Source: Laspinema sp. D2d
Lineage (GTDB): Bacteria > Cyanobacteriota > Cyanobacteriia > Cyanobacteriales > Laspinemataceae
Direction of reading: 5' to 3'
DNA length: 64,000 bases
NCBI RefSeq assembly: GCF_025370755.1
Contig: NZ_JAMXFC010000012.1
Location: 1 to 64,000, forward strand
The notes under the pieces are model-generated. The model did no database searches and was not told the origin of the DNA. It saw only the letters and a list, made by a program, of their open reading frames with translations. The stretch's first letter is position 1; the number at the start of each line of letters is the position of its first letter. Made by a program: the position numbers and the translations under genes. Below are positions 1 through 8,495 of this stretch, in pieces.

Positions 1-235
1 GCCAGATTCCACACTTTCAGGGTGTTATCGTTTGAACCGGAAACCACCCGTTGCCCATCGCCGCTGATGGCTACGGCCCCTACCCAGTCACTATGCCCGG
101 TGAGGGTGCGTTCCTCCTCCCCGGTGGCCAGATTCCACACTTTCAGGGTGTTATCGTTTGAACCGGAAACCACCCGTTGCCCATCGCCGCTGATGGCTAC
201 GGCATTTACCTCGCCACTATGCCCCGTGAGGGTGC
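1..235 (-). repeat. Near-identical 126-bp WD40-coding repeats
   Basis: Two units start at 1 and 127. The 126-bp period equals 42 residues, one WD40 blade. The shared core, encoding SGDGQRVVSGSNDNTLKVW, is almost unchanged at nucleotide level. Such uniformity suggests recent duplication or gene conversion. The array continues outside the window. Confidence 0.85.
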
Positions 236-2633
236 GAATTAAGGGCCCGCCGGGAGGGGCGAGGTTAGGAAAAAGAGGACGAATCCAGGGTTTTCTTTGA
301 CATTGTTGCGCCTGGGTCAGCAGTTGGGTGATGGCGGGGAACGTCTCCCTTTGGGGAGTCGCCGGATACTTAGGTAAATGCGGACCAATGCCCGGAATCC
401 GCTCCCAGAAATAGCGATAGGGAGGTTGAGGGGGGGTCATCTCTGCAAAAGACAACAACCGCCCCCAGAGTTGCCCCGCCAGTTGGCTGGTATCCTGCTG
501 CACCACATGGGCGGACAACCGCACCGCCTCCCCCACTAGCCCCAGGGCCCGACTTGCCACAGCCTCTGGAACTGCCTCAAAATCCGCCAACACCGCCCCT
601 ACTCCTAGGCGCTCTATCTTCCCCTGCAACCAGGGAAAATCCAGTAACAGCGGTGGGATGTGGTGTGGGCAAACTTGGAGATGGTGACGAATGGCGTAGC
701 GAGCAAAATACTCATCCGCCGTCGCCTCGTGATAGCCTTCGGGATAGCGTTGACCATAAGCGGCGAAAAACTGCTCCTGACGCGCCGTCAAATCCCCCGC
801 CTGTTGGCGCACATAATCCACCTGCAAATCGTGCAGACTCAGCCGATCCGACTCATCCCGCAATAGCAACGACTTCGCCACCAAATCATTCACCACCTCC
901 GACACCGCCGAGGCATTCAGCCCGATCGCCCCCCAGAAAATTTCCAGCACTCCCTCGGGAATCGGCGTATCCTCCGGGAAAATCGCCAAATCCAGATACC
1001 GAGTCGCCTTATCTGACGGCAACGCATCTACACTCACTTGCAGCACCTTCAGCAAATCGGGATGAGGATAATTCGGGAACTCGAAGGCAATCCGGGCTAA
1101 ATCCGCTGCTCTCAATTTTTCCAGCACATTGCGCCAACGGTTTGGCCCGTTCCCACAAACCATCGCCCCGGCGATTGCTACCGCCAAAGGCAAATAGCCA
1201 CATTCCCGCACCACCTTCACCGCCTCCGATGGCAATCCTCCCCGGTCTTCCCCCGCCCACTCCGCTACCAACTCTAACCCCTGCTCCTCCGACAATAGCC
1301 CCACCTCATGACCTTGGTTCGTCAACCCCGTCACTAACTTCCCATCCCGGGTCGTCAATAACAATTGACACCGTGGCCCCAACCCGTAAAACGCCTCCGC
1401 GTGGGACTTCTGCCAAACATCATCCAACACCAATAAACAAGCGCGCCCCTCCAACTGTTGCGCCAGTGCCGCTTTCCCCTGGGGCAAATCCTCAAAATAG
1501 GGAAGCGTCCCGGTAAAATAGCCCACACAGTCCACCAATCGCGCTTTCACGTTCGGTTCTTGCCCCAAGGTCACCCACAGCACCCCATCGGGAAACCGTT
1601 CTCCCACCGCTTCATCCCGCGCCACCGCCGCCGCCAGCACCGACTTACCAATGCCGCCCATCCCCTGCACACCCACCCGCTGGGCCACCCCCGTCATCAC
1701 CAAAGTTTGGGACTCCGTTCCCAGCAGCTTGGCTTTAATCGCCTCAACCTCCTCTGATCGCGGCAAAAACTTCAGAGGCAAGGACGGCACATTAAACAAC
1801 CGGGAACGGGGTGCAGCAGTTGCCCCTTCACCCCCTGCCATTCGGTCAATCTTGCCTTCCATGCGCTCTAACTGTCGCGTCTGGCGCAAGAAATTCTCAT
1901 CTAAGCTACTCAGCACCCGCTCCACATCTTCCCGGTGCGCCAACTTCGGCAAATACTGCTGAATTTCCTGAAGCTGCGCCAAAGTTGCCCCATGCAAATC
2001 CAATATCATCCCGGCAAACCCTTTCGGGTCATCCTTCAACACCTGACGCAAATACTTGCCAAAATTCGCCGCCAACTCCCCCGCCAACTCCGCCACCACA
2101 TCCCCATACTCCGCCCTTTCCCCAGGCAAAATCCCCCGCTCACAGCCCCACGCCACCAAATCCTCACTCAACTCCTGCCACTCGTCCCCCGTCAAAACCT
2201 GGTAATTGCTGAACCCTTCCGGTGCTTGGCTAAACAGGTGATAAAGCTGCTCCTCCTGCAACGTTTCAAACACATTGATGCGCTGCACCCGCTCCAACCA
2301 ATAGTCTTCCACCCTATCCGCTAACCCATGCAATCCGGCGCGCAACTTCGGAAACTGGGGGATGATGTGCTTCTCTAAGGTTTTCCCCACCGTCCGTCCC
2401 GCCGCCTTCGCTAAATCCTCATTCCGCAACACCTCCCCATGATTGCGAAACCCCTCTAGCAACGACGTGATCCCATTTGTCACCAAGGTGCCGAGAATCT
2501 CACTCGTCACAGTCAATACCACTTTTGTCTCAGGATTCACCGCCTCTACTAGAGCCCACACAGCCCCCAACCCCAGTAGCGCCGTTTTACCCAATAAGCT
2601 TCGATTTATCTTGAGCCTCTGCTTCGGATCCAT
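1..2633 (-). CDS. STAND-type NB-ARC ATPase with C-terminal WD40 repeats (3' end outside window)
   Basis: The minus-strand frame stays open from the ATG at 2633 to the window edge, giving about 877 codons, so the C-terminus is missing. A hydrophobic stretch lies near residues 12-28. A helical region follows, then an NB-ARC NTPase with P-loop GMGGIGKS near residues 323-330 and a kinase-2 motif LVLDDVW near 400. WD40 repeats begin near residue 795 (TLTGHSGEVNAVAIS, then SGSNDNTLKVWNLA units). A GGAGG-type ribosome site lies just upstream of the ATG. STAND proteins of this layout are ATP-driven switches whose repeats sense a ligand. They are common in filamentous cyanobacteria and some act in immunity or cell death. 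The effector role of the N-terminal part is not recognised, and the target is unknown. Confidence 0.9.
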   Translation of the reverse strand, partial: MDPKQRLKINRSLLGKTALLGLGAVWALVEAVNPETKVVLTVTSEILGTLVTNGITSLLEGFRNHGEVLRNEDLAKAAGRTVGKTLEKHIIPQFPKLRAGLHGLADRVEDYWLERVQRINVFETLQEEQLYHLFSQAPEGFSNYQVLTGDEWQELSEDLVAWGCERGILPGERAEYGDVVAELAGELAANFGKYLRQVLKDDPKGFAGMILDLHGATLAQLQEIQQYLPKLAHREDVERVLSSLDENFLRQTRQLERMEGKIDRMAGGEGATAAPRSRLFNVPSLPLKFLPRSEEVEAIKAKLLGTESQTLVMTGVAQRVGVQGMGGIGKSVLAAAVARDEAVGERFPDGVLWVTLGQEPNVKARLVDCVGYFTGTLPYFEDLPQGKAALAQQLEGRACLLVLDDVWQKSHAEAFYGLGPRCQLLLTTRDGKLVTGLTNQGHEVGLLSEEQGLELVAEWAGEDRGGLPSEAVKVVRECGYLPLAVAIAGAMVCGNGPNRWRNVLEKLRAADLARIAFEFPNYPHPDLLKVLQVSVDALPSDKATRYLDLAIFPEDTPIPEGVLEIFWGAIGLNASAVSEVVNDLVAKSLLLRDESDRLSLHDLQVDYVRQQAGDLTARQEQFFAAYGQRYPEGYHEATADEYFARYAIRHHLQVCPHHIPPLLLDFPWLQGKIERLGVGAVLADFEAVPEAVASRALGLVGEAVRLSAHVVQQDTSQLAGQLWGRLLSFAEMTPPQPPYRYFWERIPGIGPHLPKYPATPQRETFPAITQLLTQAQQCQRKPWIRPLFPNLAPPGGPLIRTLTGHSGEVNAVAISGDGQRVVSGSNDNTLKVWNLATGEEERTLTGHSDWVGAVAISGDGQRVVSGSNDNTLKVWNL

Positions 2634-2803
2634 ACCCTCTCCCTCCACCACTGCACCTATTTTACTGAAGGTTCATCAACTTGGACACGATTTGTCAGCA
2701 AGAAGTAGGTACGAACAGCGCTATCCCGGTTCATGAATTTCACCGCAACGGAGGGAACCCATTAAAATAGAAACTTGAATCTGACTTAACCGGAGTGTGT
2801 GAC

Positions 2804-3007
2804 ATGGTGTCATCAGAATTAATCTCGACCTTGAGATCGCTGAGTCGTTCAGATCAGTTCTATATCATGCAGATTCTGCTCTCAGAATTAGCCCAGCAGG
2901 AAACCAGTCTGATTCAGTCTGAGCAATCTTATCCCGTGTGGTCGCCTTATAGTGCGGATGAGGCAGCAGATACAATGTTAAAAGTGATAGAGAAGGAAAT
3001 GGGGTAG
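2804..3007 (+). CDS. Small conserved protein of unknown function, 67 aa
   Basis: The protein is short, helical and acidic and begins MVSSELISTL. The ATG at 2804 is preferred over an in-frame GTG at 2795 because a CGGAG ribosome site sits 8 bases before the ATG, overlapping the GTG. No domain is recognised. The C-terminal part (SADEAADTMLKVIEKEMG) resembles small cyanobacterial proteins often found beside toxin-antitoxin genes, and such a pair follows directly. It could be an antitoxin-like or regulatory peptide, but this rests on position only. Confidence 0.6.
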   Translation: MVSSELISTLRSLSRSDQFYIMQILLSELAQQETSLIQSEQSYPVWSPYSADEAADTMLKVIEKEMG

Positions 3008-3057
3008 ATAAAAAACTGGAGAAATACTACACCCTACTGAACTCGACCGAAATCTGT

Positions 3058-3063
3058 TACAAT
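3058..3063 (+). promoter_or_regulatory. Possible -10 box for the antitoxin gene
   Basis: TACAAT lies 35 bases before the ATG at 3098. The -35 region is weak. A transcript starting near 3070 would exclude the upstream in-frame ATG at 3062, supporting the 3098 start. Confidence 0.35.
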
Positions 3064-3097
3064 GTCGATTTTAAAGTTCAATGTTCTGGAAAAAATT

Positions 3098-3328
3098 ATG
3101 CGGTCAATTGAGCAACTGACTGAGGAAATATTATCCCTGCCTAGTGAAGTGAGAACAGTTCTCGCTGATAAATTAGTGGAGAGTTTGGAGTTCAGTGCTG
3201 ACTCAGCAATTCAGGCAGCTTGGGTGACTGAAGCCCAGCGCCGGAGAGATGAGGTCCGAAATGGCTCGGTTCAGCCCATTTCCGGTGAAGAGGCTTTAGC
3301 GCAAGTCAGACGGCTGATTGAGTCATGA
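3098..3328 (+). CDS. Addiction-module antitoxin (PF09720-type), 76 aa
   Basis: The product begins MRSIEQLTEEILSLPSEVR, followed by LADKLVESLE, then a W-containing segment and a C-terminal RRLIES. This is the pattern of the short 'putative addiction module component' antitoxins that pair with ParE/RelE toxins. The ATG at 3098 has a GGA ribosome site 7 bases upstream; an in-frame ATG at 3062 would add 12 residues unlike the family. The stop overlaps the toxin start (ATGA at 3325-3328), the usual translational coupling. It should bind and neutralise the toxin and repress the operon, but the toxin here is frameshifted. Confidence 0.8.
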   Translation: MRSIEQLTEEILSLPSEVRTVLADKLVESLEFSADSAIQAAWVTEAQRRRDEVRNGSVQPISGEEALAQVRRLIES

Positions 3329-3622
3329 AGTATATTTTTCCTCCTGAAGCTCTGGCTGAATATGCTGAAGCGGTTCAATATTACAACGAACGAGCAGGGG
3401 GTTGAGGTCGCGCAAGCATTCATCAGCGCGATCAAAAATACAGTCTATCGGATCAGGGAGTCTCCAACCCGCTATGCTGTAGTTGATGACGAAGATGTTC
3501 GGCGATGTATGGCGCGCAGATTTCCGTATAGTGTTCTCTACACAATTGAGCCAGACTACCTCCTAATTTTGGCAGTCATGCATTGTAGTCGTGAGCCTGG
3601 ATATTGGAAAAGCCGCAAGTAA
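3325..3622 (+). pseudogene. ParE/RelE-family toxin gene with a frameshift
   Basis: The ATG at 3325 opens a frame reading MKYIFPPEALAEYAEAVQYY and NERAGG, then hits TGA about 80 bases in. The next frame continues VEVAQAFISAIKNTVYRI through RRFPYSVLYTIEPD and VMHCSREPGYW, which is the ParE/RelE C-terminal core. The two parts join if one G is removed from the five-G run near 3397-3401 (GCAGGGGGTTGAG). The locus is 298 bp, or 99 codons plus one base, as expected for a single insertion. It is therefore probably an inactivated toxin. Slippage at the G run or a sequencing error are alternatives. The ORF from the 3362 ATG alone would lack the N-terminal strand. Confidence 0.8.
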
Positions 3623-3855
3623 TTAAAGCTCACTTGCCTATTTCCCCTGGAAATAGATTGCAGTAATTAGTCGCCGATCGCCACAGTCAATCCAAAATCA
3701 ATATTCGCGTCCCCCTCACCGCAGACTTTTGTATAACCTACTCGGTCTCTGCCTCTCTAAAAAATATGCCTTTTGGGGGAGGACATCGGCCTAGGGAATG
3801 GGCTAACTTTATAAAATTCTTCTCCTAGAGTGTATTCACTCCGAGAGGCTGGCTT

Positions 3856-5586
3856 ATGATTTACCATCGCGTCCACCACTCCTCCTCCGGAACTGCGGCG
3901 GGTCCAAAAAAAGAATTGCCTTGGACTGCCCGTGGTTTTACAGTACAGGCAAAACCAGTCGCCCCCTCTGAACATGAGCAGGCGATCGCCCGTCGTCTCC
4001 CTAGTCCCAATGATGAAGGGAGGGCTGATTCTTCCCGGCTGCGCTATCTCATCCCCGATTACGGGATGGCATCTGCTGCTACAGCGATGTCACCAAGGAA
4101 AACCGGATTCAGTCAAATCCGAGATCTCCGGATCCAAGCCAAACCGACCCCAGAACATCTACCCGAATTTGTGAGAGAGCAGGGAATCCCCGGACTTCAG
4201 CCCCCTCAGATTCAACCTCAGCCGACCGTAGATGCAGTCCCTTTGGTGAATCGAGCCTCATTGAGTTCCGAGGCGATCGCTGGTGGGAACGAGGCTTCAG
4301 TGGATCAGGGGGTAGAACAGACTATCGAGCGATCGCGCAGTAGCGGACAACCCCTAGATAACCGGGTTCGTGAGTCAATGGAACAAGCCTTTGGCGCAGA
4401 CTTTCAAGGGGTCAAGATTCATGCAGATTCCACCGCTGAACGCCTCAGCGGTTCTCTGAACGCCCGCGCTTTTACCACCGGCAGAGACATTTTTTTTAAT
4501 ACGGGACAATATAATCCCCAAACCCAAAGCGGGCAAACTTTACTCGCACACGAGTTAACTCACGTTGTGCAACAAACCGGAAACAGAAACTCCACACCGA
4601 TTCGGCGATCGCTGATCCAACGCGACCCTCTGCCCCCAGACAATGCCCTTTCCGCCCCCGTTGTCCCCTCCGGTGAGGACGATTGGGAATCGATGATTAC
4701 CCAACAACTCGAAAGCTTCCTCCAACGCTTCTCTAATATTACTATCATTGTGCGATGGGTGGAAGATACGGGAACCCAATGCCGAGAACGAATGGAACCC
4801 GTCACGGTACATCCACCCTATTTTATCAATAAAGATGCGGAGGGCGTGGAACGCAAGCAAACAGCCTTGGACAATCGCCAGAATGCCCGCACAGAAGTCA
4901 AGAGTTTGCTTGATGAAATTAGACGCCCAACCACTCATCGCCGGGGTGGAATGGGGAGACGGCGAGCATTAGTGGGGAAATCGACCCCCGAAGACATCCA
5001 AGTGATTTTACAGCAAGCGGTCGATCGCGGTTTAGTGGAAGCTCAAGAGGGTTCCAGCCATCCCACCTCGGAGGATTTACGCAACTGGTTAGTTCGCTAT
5101 GGCATCGGAATTGATTGTTCTGGTTTTGTCGCACAAGCCCTTAATCAGGTCATGGAACAAGTGAGATCTGCACCCTTGTCATCGGCGGAAACTCTCAATC
5201 CGTCTAATACGGGTTCGATTTCCCTACGGGGTGGAAACCGTCGTTTTTCCAGGGTCTCACGTCCACAGGACCTCCGTCCGGGAGATACGATGCACAAACC
5301 GGGTCATATCCGCATTGTTACCCGAGTGACGACGAATAGTCAAGGGCATATCGAGTTTACAACGGCTGAATCGAGTTCCGTTGATGATGTTGGTCCAACT
5401 CGTAACGTTTGGCGGTATGAAAACCCAGAAGTCTTTGAGAATTTGAAACGCTGGAACGGGAGTGACTGGGTTGCTGGAGACGTTGGTAAACAGGTTACAT
5501 TTGGACGTTATCGGATTTTAGAGGAAGCAACTCAACCGGCAACCCCAGCGGAGACTCCCGTGCCTGCTGCCGCTGCTTCCGGATAG
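3856..5586 (+). CDS. eCIS-core (DUF4157) protein with C-terminal cysteine-peptidase-like domain
   Basis: This 576-residue protein has a disordered N-terminus (residues 1-160) containing an HHSSSG motif. The DUF4157/eCIS-core domain spans about 165-243 (PLDNRVRESMEQAFG, then LLAHELTHVVQQTG), with the zinc-protease-like HELTH at 232-236. A linker leads to a domain with GIDCSGFVAQAL (Cys421) and, after LRPGDT, KPGHIRIVTR (His484), which is the NlpC/P60-CHAP active-site pattern. The tail is Pro/Ala-rich. DUF4157 proteins are often encoded with, and loaded as cargo in, extracellular contractile injection systems. No eCIS genes are visible here. A GAGAGG ribosome site precedes the ATG. A toxin or effector role is inferred. 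Confidence 0.8.
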   Translation: MIYHRVHHSSSGTAAGPKKELPWTARGFTVQAKPVAPSEHEQAIARRLPSPNDEGRADSSRLRYLIPDYGMASAATAMSPRKTGFSQIRDLRIQAKPTPEHLPEFVREQGIPGLQPPQIQPQPTVDAVPLVNRASLSSEAIAGGNEASVDQGVEQTIERSRSSGQPLDNRVRESMEQAFGADFQGVKIHADSTAERLSGSLNARAFTTGRDIFFNTGQYNPQTQSGQTLLAHELTHVVQQTGNRNSTPIRRSLIQRDPLPPDNALSAPVVPSGEDDWESMITQQLESFLQRFSNITIIVRWVEDTGTQCRERMEPVTVHPPYFINKDAEGVERKQTALDNRQNARTEVKSLLDEIRRPTTHRRGGMGRRRALVGKSTPEDIQVILQQAVDRGLVEAQEGSSHPTSEDLRNWLVRYGIGIDCSGFVAQALNQVMEQVRSAPLSSAETLNPSNTGSISLRGGNRRFSRVSRPQDLRPGDTMHKPGHIRIVTRVTTNSQGHIEFTTAESSSVDDVGPTRNVWRYENPEVFENLKRWNGSDWVAGDVGKQVTFGRYRILEEATQPATPAETPVPAAAASG

Positions 5587-5653
5587 GTAAGCGGAACATC
5601 CCCGTTGCTGATATCATGGGTAAATCCTGTCCTGACTGTCTGATTAAGTAACT

Positions 5654-7264
5654 GTGACGCCTGTTTCTAAACCCTTAGATTCTGTTACTCCTCCGTCTGA
5701 AGAAGAACTCACTGATGTTGTGGTGATCGGGAGTGGAATTGGCGGATTGTGCTGTGCTGCATTGTTGGCACATTATGGATTTGCGGTGACGGTTTGTGAG
5801 AGTCATAGTATTCCGGGGGGTGCAGCGCATGGGTTTTCTCGCCAGGGATATACGTTTGATTCGGGTCCATCGTTGCATTCGGGCTTGTGTGACTCTGCCT
5901 CGGCTCACCCACTTAAGCAAGTGTTGGATGCAATCGGGGAGACTGTACCTTGTCTAACTTATGATACTTGGGGCTGCTATCTTCCGGAAGGAGAGTTGAA
6001 GATTGCCGTGGGTGCAGACCCGTTTTGTGAGGTGCTGCAACAGGTGCGAGGTAGTGGCGCGGTTCAGGAATGGCGGAGGCTGCAACAAGTTATGGAACCG
6101 TTATCGGCAGCAGCGAAGGCGATTCCTCCGACTGCTTTGCGTTGGGATTGGGGGGCGGCGATCGCCACGGCACGTTTTGCACCGGCTGCGGTCTCACATT
6201 TAGGGAACATCGTCAAACTTACCGGGCCCTTTAGTCGAGTCATGGATGAGGTGATTCAGGACCCGTTCATCCGCAACTGGTTGGATTTGCTCTGTTTTCT
6301 GCTCTCTGGACTGCCTGCATCGGGGACTAGCGCCGCTGAAATGGCGTTTATGTTTGCGGAATGGTACCGACCCGGGGTTGTGCTAGAGTACCCGATAGGC
6401 GGCAGTGGGGCGATCGCAGATGCTTTGGTCCGGGGACTGGAAAAACACGGGGGACGGTTGCGCCTGAATGCTCATGTAGAACAAGTGCTAGTGTCAGGCG
6501 ATTCCCTTCGGGATAGCTTCGCCTCACGCGCGGTTGGTGTGCGTCTGCGTGGGGGGAAGGTGATTAAAGCGAGTCAAGCGGTGGTGTCTAATGCGTCGGT
6601 ATGGGATACGTTGAAATTGTTACCCCAGGAGGCGGTTCCCAAATCATTTCGCAGTCGTCGTCAAGCGACTCCGGCTTGTGAGAGTTTTATGCACCTCCAC
6701 CTCGGCATTGATGCCGCTGGATTACCGGCGGATTTAGCCTGTCATTATATCATTGTTAACGATTGGAGTCAAGGAGTGACAGCCCCGCAAAATGTCGTTT
6801 TAGTCTCCATTCCCTCAGTGTTAGACCCGTCCCTCGCCCCACCGGGAAAGCACGCCATTCATGTTTATACACCGGGGAATGAACCTTATCACTTATGGGC
6901 GGGACTTGAGCGCAATAGTGCAGCGTATCAAAACTTGAAGCAAGAACGGGCGGAGGTGATGTGGCAAGGATTAGAACGGATTATTCCGGATATTCGTCAG
7001 CGATGTGAGGTAACTTTGGTGGGAACCCCATTGACCCATGAGCGGTTTTTACGTCGCGATCGCGGTTCTTATGGTCCTGCCATTGCTGCGGGAAGCGGCT
7101 TTTTTCCGGGTCCAACGACGCCGTTATCGGGGTTGTTCTGCTGTGGGGATTCCACCTTTCCCGGAATTGGGTTACCTGCTGTTGCCGCCAGTGGGGCGAT
7201 CGCTGCCAATACGATCGCACCCTTGAACAAGCATCTAGCAATGTTGAAGGCGATCGGTTTTTAA
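5654..7264 (+). CDS. FAD-dependent carotene isomerase/desaturase-like oxidoreductase
   Basis: The 536-residue protein has an N-terminal Rossmann motif VVIGSGIGGLCCAALLAHYG (about residues 23-42), then ESHSIPGGAAHGFSRQGYTF, the FAD-binding pattern of the CrtI/CrtISO family. Its C-terminal FAD motif is LFCCGDSTFPGIGLPAVAAS. This family desaturates or isomerises carotenoids at membranes. The sequence DSGPSLHSG differs from classical cyanobacterial CrtH, so the substrate is uncertain. The start is a GTG at 5654 with a weak ribosome site. The gene stands alone, ending at a perfect inverted repeat facing the next gene. Roughly 17 kb away lie carotenoid genes cruF and cruG, but no direct link is shown. 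Confidence 0.8.
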   Translation: MTPVSKPLDSVTPPSEEELTDVVVIGSGIGGLCCAALLAHYGFAVTVCESHSIPGGAAHGFSRQGYTFDSGPSLHSGLCDSASAHPLKQVLDAIGETVPCLTYDTWGCYLPEGELKIAVGADPFCEVLQQVRGSGAVQEWRRLQQVMEPLSAAAKAIPPTALRWDWGAAIATARFAPAAVSHLGNIVKLTGPFSRVMDEVIQDPFIRNWLDLLCFLLSGLPASGTSAAEMAFMFAEWYRPGVVLEYPIGGSGAIADALVRGLEKHGGRLRLNAHVEQVLVSGDSLRDSFASRAVGVRLRGGKVIKASQAVVSNASVWDTLKLLPQEAVPKSFRSRRQATPACESFMHLHLGIDAAGLPADLACHYIIVNDWSQGVTAPQNVVLVSIPSVLDPSLAPPGKHAIHVYTPGNEPYHLWAGLERNSAAYQNLKQERAEVMWQGLERIIPDIRQRCEVTLVGTPLTHERFLRRDRGSYGPAIAAGSGFFPGPTTPLSGLFCCGDSTFPGIGLPAVAASGAIAANTIAPLNKHLAMLKAIGF

Positions 7265-7284
7265 AATCCCGAGAACCCTAGTAT

Positions 7285-7328
7285 TCAAGGTTCATAAAAA
7301 CCATTTCAATGATTACTATGAACCTTGA
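7285..7328. terminator. Perfect 12-bp inverted repeat between convergent genes
   Basis: TCAAGGTTCATA (7285-7296) pairs with TATGAACCTTGA (7317-7328) around a 20-base loop. It lies between the stops of two converging genes and probably ends transcription from both sides, although there is no long T run. Confidence 0.5.
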
Positions 7329-7348
7329 GAAATTACAATTCAAAGTCG

Positions 7349-8428
7349 TTAGGACGAACTTACAGAATGGCTTAAAACTTCACGATTGTGGGGTTCTTGT
7401 AAGTTAGTGATAGTTGGTCCCAAGGGAATAATTCCCCCAGGATTTAAGGGGAAGAGATTGCCGTAATAGTCTCGTTTAATACTATCAAGGTCGCAGGTGT
7501 CAGCTACGCCGGGGAGTTGATAGATATCTCGCAGATATCCTCCGAGATTTTGATAGTCTTGGATGCGGCGTTTATTGCACTTAAAGAGTCCGTGATAGAC
7601 GATATCAAAGCGAAATAAAGTAGTAAATAGCCGCACATCGGCTAGGGTTAATTGGTTTCCACATAAGTATCGATGGGTTGACAAAACAGCATCGATTTCA
7701 TCTAAGGTATTAAACAGTTCAGTGCAGGCGCTGTCATAGGCAGTTTGACTTTGAGCAAATCCGCAGCGATAGACGCCATTGTTAATGGCGGGGTAAATTT
7801 TATCGTTCCAATATTCTATTTTATCTCGCAAGGGTTCGGGATATAAATCGAGTTCAGGATGGGTGCTAAATTCATTAAATTCTGAGTTTAGCATGATGAT
7901 AATTTCCGCACTTTCATTATTGACAATCGTCTGAGTTTGCGTATCAAACAGGACTGGAACCGTGCAGCGTCCTTGATATCCGGGACGGGCGATCGCATAG
8001 AGTTCAGGGAGGGTTTGACAGCCATATTCGGGTTGATCAAGGACCCAGATTCCAGCATCGGGAGAGGGGGAGACGATCGCAACAGAAATGGCCGATTCTA
8101 ATCCTTTAAGCGATCGTACCACGAGGGTTCGATGAGCCCAAGGACAGCCTAATCCCACATACAGGCGATACCGTTCGTTTGCTGGGGGATAGGGGTTATC
8201 CGGTTGGGTTCCTACGGAATTTCTAAACTCGCTCGTAGGGCGAATATATTCCCCCGTCCGATTGCGCGGTGCAAGTTTAGACATCATCTGTTGCCATAGG
8301 GTTTCCCAGACAAACTTTCCTAATTTAATAATAACTTTTGACGGCAGTTTTTTCCCTTTTTTCGGGGATTGCTCAGTTTTTACCATTGTAGTTTCTAAAG
8401 ACATTAATGAATGGTTTACATGGAACAA
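7349..8428 (-). CDS. Glutathionyl-hydroquinone reductase-like GST (ECM4/YqjG family)
   Basis: A 359-residue cytosolic protein with the xi-class GST signature: RYRLYVGLGCPWAHRTLV with the catalytic-type Cys95 in CPWA. Its thioredoxin-like half contains VPVLFDTQTQTIVNNESAEI, and the helical C-terminal half contains LCGNQLTLADVRLFTTLFRFD. This family uses glutathione to reduce glutathionyl-hydroquinones. Length fits the family (about 310-370). Internal ATGs at residues 9 and 15 are alternative starts; the first residues are not conserved in type. It is transcribed alone, convergent with the upstream oxidoreductase. Confidence 0.88.
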   Translation of the reverse strand: MFHVNHSLMSLETTMVKTEQSPKKGKKLPSKVIIKLGKFVWETLWQQMMSKLAPRNRTGEYIRPTSEFRNSVGTQPDNPYPPANERYRLYVGLGCPWAHRTLVVRSLKGLESAISVAIVSPSPDAGIWVLDQPEYGCQTLPELYAIARPGYQGRCTVPVLFDTQTQTIVNNESAEIIIMLNSEFNEFSTHPELDLYPEPLRDKIEYWNDKIYPAINNGVYRCGFAQSQTAYDSACTELFNTLDEIDAVLSTHRYLCGNQLTLADVRLFTTLFRFDIVYHGLFKCNKRRIQDYQNLGGYLRDIYQLPGVADTCDLDSIKRDYYGNLFPLNPGGIIPLGPTITNLQEPHNREVLSHSVSSS

Positions 8429-8495
8429 AGATAGGGAATTTCTTTAGCTGGGTTACAAATTGTTGTTCGTAGATACACCGGGGGTTTTGATGTTT

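Noticed and set aside
554-1516. A 320-codon plus-strand frame rich in Pro/Ser
   Set aside because: It is antisense to the NB-ARC gene, whose frame shows P-loop and LDDVW motifs. The Pro/Ser/His composition is what the opposite strand of such a gene gives.
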